64,000 nt of DNA, taken from the NCBI RefSeq assembly GCF_026898135.2, contig NZ_CP114035.2, forward strand, positions 471,001 through 535,000. The letters run 5' to 3'. Positions within the stretch are counted from its first letter, which is position 1. Each line of letters opens with the position of its first letter. Position numbers and translations under genes: made by a program. Under the pieces are notes generated by a model. That model was not told the DNA's origin, ran no database searches, and saw nothing but the letters and a program-made list of their open reading frames with translations. Source of the stretch: Pseudomonas fortuita. GTDB taxonomy: Bacteria > Pseudomonadota > Gammaproteobacteria > Pseudomonadales > Pseudomonadaceae. Below are positions 1-5,537 of this stretch, piece after piece.

Positions 1-1118
1 TGCAGGCACCACTCGTCGTTCTGCTCCAGCAGCATCGCGCCTACCAGACGCGTAATGGCCGGATCGTTGGGGAAAATCCCCACGACGTCGGTGCGGCGTT
101 TGATTTCAGCGTTGAGCCGCTCAAGCGGGTTGGTGCTGTGCAACTGCTGTCGATGAGCCTTGGGAAACGCCATGTGCGCCAGCACTTCATCCTCGCAACC
201 ATCCATGAGCGCCGCGATCTTGGGGTATTTTTCGCGTAGCTGATCTGCGACCAAACGCCATTGCTGATGGCATTCGGCACGGCTGTCCTGGGCGAAGACC
301 GTGCGCAGTAGAGCCGCCACCATGGTGCGCTGACCTTTGCCGACGTGGGCCATGGCATTACGCATGAAATGCACACGGCAGCGCTGCCAGGTCGCATTGA
401 AGACCTTGGATACAGCTGCTTTCAGGCCTTCGTGGGCGTCGGAGATGACCAGCTTCACGCCCCGCAAGCCACGTCGCATGAGGCTGCGCAGGAAGTCTGT
501 CCAGAACGGCTCAGCCTCTGACGGCCCAACCCGCATGCCCAGGACTTCGCGGCCACCGTCGGTGTTCACGGCCACGGCGATTATTACGGCGACCGAGACG
601 ATGCGTCCGGCCTCCCGCACTTTGACGTAGGTGGCATCGATCCAGAGATAGGGCCAGTCGCCCTCAAGCGGGCGGTCAAGGAAGGCGTGAACGCGCTCAT
701 CGATCTCACCGGCTAGCCGTGAGACCTGGCTTTTAGAGATACCGGTCATGCCCATGGCCTTGACCAGCTCGTCCACCGAACGCGTTGAAACGCCTTGGAT
801 GTAGGCCTCCTGGATGACTGCCGCCATGGCTTTCTCAGCGGTGCGTCGAGGTTCAAGGAAACCAGGGAAATAGCTGCCTTGGCGCAGCTTGGGAATCTTA
901 AGGTCGACGTCGCCTGCGCGGGTTTGCCAAAGACGATCGCGGTAGCCATTACGGCTATTTGTCCGGTCTGGGCTTTTGACATCGAAGCCCGCGCCGCACA
1001 GGCCTTCGACGTCGAACTCCATCATGCGCTGGGCAACGAACTGGATCATTTGCTTGAGCAGATCAGCGTCTGCCCCTTTCTCAACCAACTCGGTCAATGC
1101 GATAGTGGGCTTGGTCAT
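1..1118 (-). CDS. IS256-family (mutator-type) transposase, C-terminus outside window
   Basis: A DDE transposase that catalyses cut-and-paste or copy-out movement of its IS. 372 codons are open from the ATG at 1118 to the window edge; family members are about 400 residues, so little is missing. The likely catalytic acids are D161 in WIDATY, D227 in VISDAHEGL and E333 in NPLERLN, in the usual IS256 order and spacing. The short basic stretch after E333 (KRRTD) is also typical. No frameshift or stop interrupts the visible part, so the enzyme may be functional. The start codon lies inside one arm of an inverted repeat, which could limit translation of read-through transcripts. Confidence 0.92.
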   Translation of the reverse strand, partial: MTKPTIALTELVEKGADADLLKQMIQFVAQRMMEFDVEGLCGAGFDVKSPDRTNSRNGYRDRLWQTRAGDVDLKIPKLRQGSYFPGFLEPRRTAEKAMAAVIQEAYIQGVSTRSVDELVKAMGMTGISKSQVSRLAGEIDERVHAFLDRPLEGDWPYLWIDATYVKVREAGRIVSVAVIIAVAVNTDGGREVLGMRVGPSEAEPFWTDFLRSLMRRGLRGVKLVISDAHEGLKAAVSKVFNATWQRCRVHFMRNAMAHVGKGQRTMVAALLRTVFAQDSRAECHQQWRLVADQLREKYPKIAALMDGCEDEVLAHMAFPKAHRQQLHSTNPLERLNAEIKRRTDVVGIFPNDPAITRLVGAMLLEQNDEWCL

Positions 1119-1235
1119 CGTGGTTTCTCTGGTGAGTGTTTGGTCTTCGCAAACTCAACGTTAGCCAAGAACCACGATGACCATCCTCTTTGGCCCGCAG
1201 GGCACCTTCGGCTGGTTCAGTTACACCACTTCCCG
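1..1235 (-). mobile_element. IS256-family insertion sequence, right-hand part only
   Basis: The element consists of the transposase gene plus about 115 bp upstream of it. The left end lies outside the window, so terminal repeats cannot be matched. The outer end is probably near 1213-1235, where unrelated island sequence begins, but this boundary is inferred. A 13-bp inverted repeat (1113-1125 and 1170-1182) brackets the start of the transposase gene. Confidence 0.7.
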
Positions 1236-1380
1236 GGACACGATCCGGCTTGGATCCTGTCCGATGGTCGCAAGCTTGCCGGCGCTGCGCGTCGTCCGCC
1301 CATAGTAGACAACACAGTCAACTTGGTTGTTGACGACCCACCTATGAACTTCAGAACGCATCATCGATTTAAGCTCAGTC
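1236..1380. other. island sequence without a recognisable gene
   Basis: This is the space between the probable IS end and the Toprim remnant. A short minus-strand frame of about 47 codons (start near 1363) ends with a stop inside the IS end. It has no recognisable motif or convincing ribosome binding site. I regard it as debris. Confidence 0.4.
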
Positions 1381-1617
1381 GTGGCGAACAAGGGTGATAA
1401 GGCCGCTCTCCGCAACGGTATGCGGTACGCTGGCAAGGGCTGGGAGCCCAAGGGCCAGGCCTACGAGAAAGACGACCAGGTATTCATCGTCGAAGGGATT
1501 TTCCACGCCATCGCGCTTTGGCTGGCAGGCTAAAAGTCGATCGCGACCATCAGCTGCATCAACTTCCTCTGGGAATTCATCGAGGCCAACAAGGGTAAAC
1601 TGGCTGCGCCAGACTGA
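1381..1617 (+). pseudogene. Toprim-domain protein remnant (island primase-like)
   Basis: Reading the frame that starts at 1381 gives a Toprim-like core: VFIVEG followed by a hydrophobic helix, then ATISC and EANKGK, as in the large Toprim proteins of Pseudomonas islands and prophages. The frame is broken by TAA at 1531-1533, continues with recognisable homologous sequence, and stops again with TGA at 1615-1617. The N-terminal primase part and the second acidic motif are absent. It is a dead fragment; identification rests on motif memory only. Confidence 0.6.
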
Positions 1618-1972
1618 CGGCAAGATCCAGTACAAGGCGATTGAGCGCGAGGTGGAGGCCCTGGAGAACCGCGAGCAGTACGAGGGCCACACCGCGACCT
1701 TGGATGACCATTCGACCGAGTCGGTGGGCGGGGTGAAGAAGATCGAGGCGTTGGAGGCACTCAAGCTGCTGACCGGTGGATCCGCGAGTATCGCGGCTAT
1801 TGATGACCTGCACCAGGCCACGGGCCGCGACTTGAACCTGGTAGTCGGGCAGAAGCTGAGCGCGACGATCGGCGGCGACCTGCAGGAGCGTATCGAGCGG
1901 CTGCGTGCGAGTGTGGTCGGTAAGAGTCAGCGCCTGCTGGCACCGAAAACCTGGCTGGGCTCGGAAGGGGTG
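1604..1972 (+). pseudogene. phage-like structural protein fragment
   Basis: Starting at the junction with the Toprim remnant (about 1604), a different frame stays open for roughly 120 codons. The protein sequence is soluble and charged, with an Ala/Leu-rich middle and a segment GGDLQERIERL followed by APKTWLGSEGV. I associate this with phage or tailocin structural proteins of Pseudomonas but cannot name the family with certainty. It has no start codon of its own, and after codon GTG at 1970 it runs into sequence belonging to another broken gene on the other strand. It is probably the 3'-truncated middle of a longer gene. Confidence 0.35.
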
Positions 1973-2118
1973 CCCGAAAGGGGATTTAACCTGACCACAT
2001 CAGCAAGGTGCCCAGGGCTGAAGTAGGCGCATGGCCAGGGTGGCATGACCAAGTACTCGCTGCAGCGTGAGGATGTCTCCACCATTGCGCATGTAGTGAC
2101 TAGCGAAGCCCACCAAAG
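1970..2118 (-). pseudogene. tyrosine recombinase C-terminal scrap, frameshifted
   Basis: The minus strand from about 2107 reads FASHYMRNGG, then LTLQRVLGH and ATLAM, the classic C-terminal catalytic patch of phage-type integrases (HxxR region lost, GH motif kept). A one-base frameshift near 2026 moves the rest, which continues as YFSPGHLADVVRLNP, typical of the residues following the catalytic tyrosine block. The N-terminal two thirds are missing. It is distinct from the intact integrase at 4227-5318, so it marks a second integration or deletion event in this element. Confidence 0.7.
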
Positions 2119-2339
2119 CGGCCTTGGTCAGCGTTGAGTTTTACGATCTGCGCTAAGTACTGGGAGTCTAGAGTGCTTGTAATCTCATAGCCGAGGCTCA
2201 GGCGCCGCAGGTACTAACCGACCGGCAGGCTCGCCTCGGATGCGTTTTCTTTAATGGTTAGCTCCTCACTCGGCAATACCGGCACACGTAAATGCTTTCC
2301 GTGTTTAAGTGTATCTCTCTCAGTTTCATTGCGGTTCAT
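2100..2339 (-). pseudogene. traJ: TraJ/MobC-like relaxosome protein, amber-interrupted and truncated
   Basis: ATG at 2339 is preceded by GAGAGG with 7-nt spacing. The product begins as a small basic protein with HLRVPVLPSEE, resembling the ribbon-helix-helix TraJ/MobC family that binds the oriT inverted repeat. TAG at 2214-2216 stops it after 41 residues. In the same frame the homology continues past the stop (YLRRLSLGYEI, then LNADQGRFGGL), matching the central and distal part of IncP TraJ. The frame then ends at 2100-2102, where integrase debris takes over. IncP TraJ is about 123 residues, so the last third is lost. It is non-functional unless the amber codon is suppressed. Confidence 0.7.
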
Positions 2340-2642
2340 GGTCTGACCTCTCTTTGGTGTTCACAGCGTCGCGGTAGCGACTGCCTCGCAGAGCAAGACA
2401 GCATTGAGCGCCGAAGGCGCGAATACGTGAGAGTGAAATTAGATAGCCGACTTGTCGGTTAGCTAACTTCACCTGTCTTGCCCTGAGTATTCGTGTTGCT
2501 GGCATGTCTGTCAGCAGTGATCTCGAGTAAACGATAGGGTTGCTATAGCGTTCAGTTATGAGCTGGTCGCTGAAACAACGGCAGTGATCGGATATTGAAC
2601 GCTAGGGCAACGATTGTTCGGTCAAGCAACGGTGCGGGATGT
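2340..2642. other. intergenic oriT-containing region
   Basis: About 300 bp without a gene between the TraJ-like remnant and the TraK-like gene. It contains the oriT structure and, nearer TraK, a further 16-bp inverted repeat with two mismatches (2539-2554 and 2596-2611). In IncP plasmids TraK coats a stretch next to the nick site; the second repeat may be part of such a region, which is inference. Confidence 0.5.
2393..2481 (+). other. oriT: putative IncP/MOBP-type origin of transfer (oriT)
   Basis: A 19-bp imperfect inverted repeat (2433-2451 and 2454-2472, three mismatches) ends in CTTCAC. It is followed after exactly 8 nt by a site resembling the RP4 nick region: TTCACCTGTCTTG then CCC, against RP4 TTCACCTATCCTG then CCC. 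The predicted nick lies between 2480 and 2481. A second nested pair GCAAGACAG (2393-2401) / CTGTCTTGC (2473-2481) encloses the structure, and a small hairpin GCGCC-GAA-GGCGC sits at 2408-2420. The flanking TraJ-like pseudogene and TraK-like gene support the call. Confidence 0.7.
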
Positions 2643-2885
2643 TTATTGATCACCGCAGTGCACGGGTAGCAACGTGTTGGCGTAGCGACGAAACGCTTGA
2701 TAGCCAAAGCTGATAGATCCCTCATCATGCAAAGTCGTCCATATCCTTAACAAAGACCAACCACCTTGAATCGCCTGTAGAATATCCTCACGTAGCAGGA
2801 TGAAATTAGCTAGGTTTGTAGCAGGGCTTGTGGGCGGATAGGTTGCAGCTACTCGCTCCGCGATCCGTACAGTAAGTGGCTTCAT
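2643..2885 (-). CDS. TraK-like oriT-binding protein
   Basis: An 80-residue protein. The second half (ILLREDIL, then GWSLLRIWTTLHDEG and FGYQAFRRY) follows the pattern of IncP TraK and related small proteins, in which the DNA-binding part ends with an aromatic-rich helix. TraK wraps DNA next to the nick site and helps relaxosome assembly. The ATG at 2885 has GAGG five nucleotides upstream. It lies 17 bp after the winged-helix gene on the same strand, so they are probably co-transcribed. No relaxase gene accompanies it here, so it could only work with one supplied in trans. Confidence 0.6.
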   Translation of the reverse strand: MKPLTVRIAERVAATYPPTSPATNLANFILLREDILQAIQGGWSLLRIWTTLHDEGSISFGYQAFRRYANTLLPVHCGDQ

Positions 2886-2902
2886 ATCAACCTCTTGGAC
2901 GA

Positions 2903-3796
2903 CTATGATTCAGAGCTAGGGTCTGGCCGCTCAATTGTCAAAACTTGAACTGGTGATAAGCCAGAGCTAGACTTGTTTATCTTTAACTTCTTTAAATATT
3001 CCTTTCCTACGGTAGACCGACTCTCATTCTTGACAGTTGAGGGGCTTTCTTTCGGACTTGCTGTCGGGGTTTTGGGGAGCGCGGTATCGGCACTCGCTGA
3101 CTCCCATGCAGATGATTGATCCTTGAAGTTGTAACTGCCATCTCGGTAGCGCTTGATCACTCCGTGGAACCACCTGATCGCTGTGGTTTTGATTGATCCT
3201 GCTTTGATGGCAGCTGACAGCTCGTTCAGCATCCGCTGCTGGTCAACGGGCGCAACCTGCGCAAGCGCCTTGAAAATCTGGCTCCTGGTTTCCGCGGAGA
3301 CCAATGCCGTCAACCGCAGCGGAGGATCCCCGACCGTCGGGGCTGGGGCGGGCGACGTAGTAGTATTTTCATTTTTTGGTTTTATTGTTTGTTTAGTATT
3401 TATATGTGCTCGTTTGTCCGGGTGCGGCTGCACCGTCTTCGGTTTATCCACGTTTGGGTTTTCGCAATATGGTGCAGAGTCGGCCTTTTCAGCCGGTTCG
3501 TCAGAGATATGCCACACCGTTTTTGCGAACCGACCTCGTGAGTCGTGGGTGCGCTCGATGCTCAAATAGCCTGCTGTCTCAAGCTCCTGCAGTCCGCTCC
3601 TGGTTGCGGCTGCGCCAGTACCATTTTTCTTGGATAGCGATTCCATTGTCAGATATGGATAGCCTGGGGGTAGGGACAGCAATTTCACCAATAGTCCTAA
3701 CGATTTCCAACTCAGGTTTTGGTCACTTATTACATCGTTAGGGATAATTGTGAAATGACTGGACACCTTCCTTTTTACAATTAGGGATATAGACAT
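2903..3796 (-). CDS. winged-helix island replication/regulatory protein
   Basis: A 297-residue protein of unknown exact role. Residues about 10-95 look like the winged-helix N-terminal domain seen in plasmid and island replication proteins (KSLGLLVKLLSLP, then TRSGLQELETAGYLSIER). A long Pro/Thr/Ser-rich linker follows (about 100-160), then a helical second domain (about 165-215) and a charged, disordered tail. Together with the AlpA-like gene 5 bp upstream and the TraK-like gene downstream it forms a small island operon. GC content is visibly lower than in the core genome. It could be a replication initiator accessory or a transcriptional regulator. Confidence 0.55.
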   Translation of the reverse strand: MSISLIVKRKVSSHFTIIPNDVISDQNLSWKSLGLLVKLLSLPPGYPYLTMESLSKKNGTGAAATRSGLQELETAGYLSIERTHDSRGRFAKTVWHISDEPAEKADSAPYCENPNVDKPKTVQPHPDKRAHINTKQTIKPKNENTTTSPAPAPTVGDPPLRLTALVSAETRSQIFKALAQVAPVDQQRMLNELSAAIKAGSIKTTAIRWFHGVIKRYRDGSYNFKDQSSAWESASADTALPKTPTASPKESPSTVKNESRSTVGKEYLKKLKINKSSSGLSPVQVLTIERPDPSSES

Positions 3797-3801
3797 CTTC
3801 G

Positions 3802-4020
3802 TCAGCCCTGCTCGAGAACCTTGGCTACATCTGCGGTTCTAAAGTAAATCCTTCTGCCAATTCTGACCTTGCAAGGAAGAAATTTTCTCGATACTTCATT
3901 GTCGCCACTCAGGCTGATTCTCAGGCCGTCCTTGCTTCTATGTAGTACCTCTGCAAGCTGCTCAAGGGACAAAAGTGGAGCCCCAGAGAATAAGTCACGT
4001 ATGTATTCTTCCGTGGTCAT
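3802..4020 (-). CDS. AlpA/excisionase-like small DNA-binding protein
   Basis: A 72-residue protein with an N-terminal helix-turn-helix-like segment (SLEQLAEVLHRS) and a C-terminal basic strand-helix (IGRRIYFRTADVAKVL) typical of small MerR/AlpA-like excisionases and island regulators. The start ATG at 4020 has a strong ribosome binding site GGAGG with 8-nt spacing. The gene heads a minus-strand operon continuing into the winged-helix and TraK-like genes. Four copies of a TTTAGCTAAAC-type repeat lie just upstream, toward the integrase gene, and are candidate binding sites. Function is inferred from size, fold pattern and position. Confidence 0.6.
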   Translation of the reverse strand: MTTEEYIRDLFSGAPLLSLEQLAEVLHRSKDGLRISLSGDNEVSRKFLPCKVRIGRRIYFRTADVAKVLEQG

Positions 4021-4111
4021 GTTAGGTGTCCTCCGCTTAATTTCGGATATCCTATGACACTTAATGCTATTTTTAAAAGGCTTTTTTCAAACTCTGCTTG
4101 ACATTGGAAAA

Positions 4112-4255
4112 GTTTAGCTATAGTGCTCCGTGGTTATTTAGTTAAACTTCTTCCAGAGTTGTGATTTTTTAGCGGCTAAAATTCAGTTTCCGCTTGAGAG
4201 TCACGACTAAATAACTAGGACTTTAGCTAAACTGCCTTTGGAGGTTTAGCTAAAC
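4112..4255. repeat. cluster of TTTAGYTAAAC palindromic repeats
   Basis: Copies at 4112-4120 (partial, GTTTAGCTA), 4137-4147 (TTTAGTTAAAC), 4222-4232 (TTTAGCTAAAC) and 4244-4255 (GTTTAGCTAAAC, a perfect palindrome). The last two overlap the 3' end of the integrase gene; the integrase stop codon is inside one of them. They may be operators or arm-type sites for the AlpA-like protein or the integrase. Confidence 0.55.
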
Positions 4256-5318
4256 TTTTCTTTCTTTTTGACATGCTATCTAGCCGGGCAACTAAATCCT
4301 CTGAGCGTAAGTGCGTATATCTCTTCAACATTTGCATTGATTTATGGCCGCTGATGCTCGATACCTCTTGGTCGGAGAGACCGCCCTCCACAAGGCGGCT
4401 TACCGCCTCATGTCTCAAGTCGTGAAATCTGAAGTCGGATAGCTGTAGCTTCTTGACCAGTAGTCCCCAGATTTTTGTGAACGCGTAGGGGCGACGTTTC
4501 CCGTCCTTCCCAGGTTCACCAAAAAACACCAGGTTGCAGTCGCTAGGGCGAGCGGGGTTTATCATCGCGGCTTTGAAAAGCGTAGTCGCTCGCTTGCTCA
4601 GTGGAACAGTTCGTTGACCATCATTTTTCGTGTCAACGAGTCTTACGATGCGTCGCTCTGTATCCACCTGAGGTCTGCGTAGCGACGCGATTTCACCTGA
4701 GCGCATACCAGTTTCCAGAGCGATGCCAACGATCCACCCAAGCATTGGATTGCTATGCCGATTCACCTCTGCGAACAGCCGACGTTCCTCATCCGGCGAG
4801 AGCCTACGATTGCGACCCTCTCCGGGGCTTGGCTTGCGTATATTCAACACGGGGTTAAACGTCAGGCCCAGCCCCCATTCCTGGATCGCGACCGTGAAAA
4901 CGTGGCTCAGTAGAGCCAGCTCCAGGCGAACGGTGTTGTTGCTGGTCGTGCCTGCGCGGCCCGGCTCGTTAAGGCGCTTGTCGCGATAGTTGGCAATGGT
5001 GTCAGCGGAAAGGGCTGCGAGAGAATACTTGCCCAGATGCTCCGTTAGCTTTTTAGCCTTGGAGATCTCACCGCGTTGAGTCGTAGGCTTCTTTGTAGGT
5101 GTAATGTCGGTCAGGTAGCGCTTGAGCGCTATTTCCAGCGTCATGCGCTCTGAGCCGCTGCGCTGGATGTACACACCGCGCACCATCTCGTCTTCGGTGC
5201 GTCGTGACCAATCCTCGGCGTCGCGTTTGGTGCGGAAGGTTTTGGCGTTGGTCGGCCATCCGGTCTTGCGGATGACGGCCTTCCAGGTGCCGGCAGGGGT
5301 TTTGACGATTGTAGCCAT
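4227..5318 (-). CDS. tyrosine-type site-specific integrase
   Basis: Catalyses integration and excision of the island at the adjacent tRNA gene. 363 residues: an N-terminal arm-binding domain (1-60), a SAM-like core-binding domain (about 60-150) and a catalytic domain with R206 (GMRSGEI), K231, H299 and R302 (FHDLRHEA), H325 (SGHKS) and nucleophile Y334 (KRYTHL), so all active-site residues are present. The start at 5318 was chosen over an upstream in-frame codon because GGAG lies 8 nt before it and family members begin with MATI-like sequence. The gene reads away from the tRNA 3' end, the usual arrangement. It appears intact although its element is decayed. Confidence 0.92.
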   Translation of the reverse strand: MATIVKTPAGTWKAVIRKTGWPTNAKTFRTKRDAEDWSRRTEDEMVRGVYIQRSGSERMTLEIALKRYLTDITPTKKPTTQRGEISKAKKLTEHLGKYSLAALSADTIANYRDKRLNEPGRAGTTSNNTVRLELALLSHVFTVAIQEWGLGLTFNPVLNIRKPSPGEGRNRRLSPDEERRLFAEVNRHSNPMLGWIVGIALETGMRSGEIASLRRPQVDTERRIVRLVDTKNDGQRTVPLSKRATTLFKAAMINPARPSDCNLVFFGEPGKDGKRRPYAFTKIWGLLVKKLQLSDFRFHDLRHEAVSRLVEGGLSDQEVSSISGHKSMQMLKRYTHLRSEDLVARLDSMSKRKKSLAKPPKAV

Positions 5319-5352
5319 CTGAAGGACTCCAAAGGCGTGCAAGCGAAGCCGC

Positions 5353-5381
5353 ACTGTACCTAATTTGTACCTTTAGACCAA
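5353..5381 (-). promoter_or_regulatory. probable integrase promoter
   Basis: On the minus strand TTGGTC (5376-5381) is followed after 17 bp by TACAGT (5353-5358), about 35 bp upstream of the integrase start. Short direct repeats of GTACC surround the -10 and could be regulatory. Confidence 0.45.
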
Positions 5382-5416
5382 AGGACTGTATCTGAGGTGG
5401 TTCCGCCAATAACACG

Positions 5417-5439
5417 AAAGCCGCGCTATGCGCGGCTTT
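5417..5439 (-). terminator. hairpin downstream of the tRNA gene
   Basis: AAAGCCGCGC (5417-5426) and GCGCGGCTTT (5430-5439) form a perfect 10-bp stem with a 3-nt loop, 5 bp beyond the CCA end of the tRNA. It fits a tRNA transcript terminator and lies between the tRNA and the integrase. Confidence 0.75.
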
Positions 5440-5444
5440 GAATA

Positions 5445-5465
5445 TGGTGGGCCCACACGGACTCG
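5445..5465. other. probable attachment site (att) in the tRNA 3' end
   Basis: The integrase gene lies directly beyond the 3' end of the tRNA gene, and tyrosine integrases of this kind commonly use the tRNA 3' end as core site. I searched the island side of the window for a repeat of this sequence and found none, so the other end is outside the window or lost. Confidence 0.45.
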
Positions 5466-5521
5466 AACCGTGGACCAAAGGATTATGAGTCCTCTGCTCT
5501 AACCAACTGAGCTATAGGCCC
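5445..5521 (-). tRNA. tRNA with CAU anticodon (Ile2 or elongator Met)
   Basis: A 77-nt cloverleaf with encoded CCA: acceptor stem GGGCCTA / TGGGCCC, D-loop AGCTCAGTTGGTTAGAGC, anticodon loop CTCATAA with anticodon CAT, and T-arm GGTTCGAGTCC. The CAU anticodon fits either tRNA-Ile2, whose C34 is modified to lysidine to read AUA, or elongator Met. The general look, with G1-C72, resembles E. coli ileX, but sequence alone does not settle it. Its 3' end faces the integrase and is the likely attachment site of the island. Confidence 0.95.
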
Positions 5522-5537
5522 TCAGTAAGTGGCCGGA

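Noticed and set aside
1221..1451. 76-codon minus-strand frame ending at the IS boundary
   Set aside because: No recognisable family, no convincing ribosome binding site, and its stop falls in IS sequence; treated as debris.
4099..4124. TTGACA ... TATAGT promoter-like pair on the plus strand
   Set aside because: The spacer is only 15 bp and it would read into the 3' end of the integrase in antisense with no gene to serve.
5445..5521. Firm assignment of the tRNA to Met or to Ile2
   Set aside because: Both have a CAU anticodon; the distinguishing lysidine modification cannot be seen in DNA, so the call is left open.
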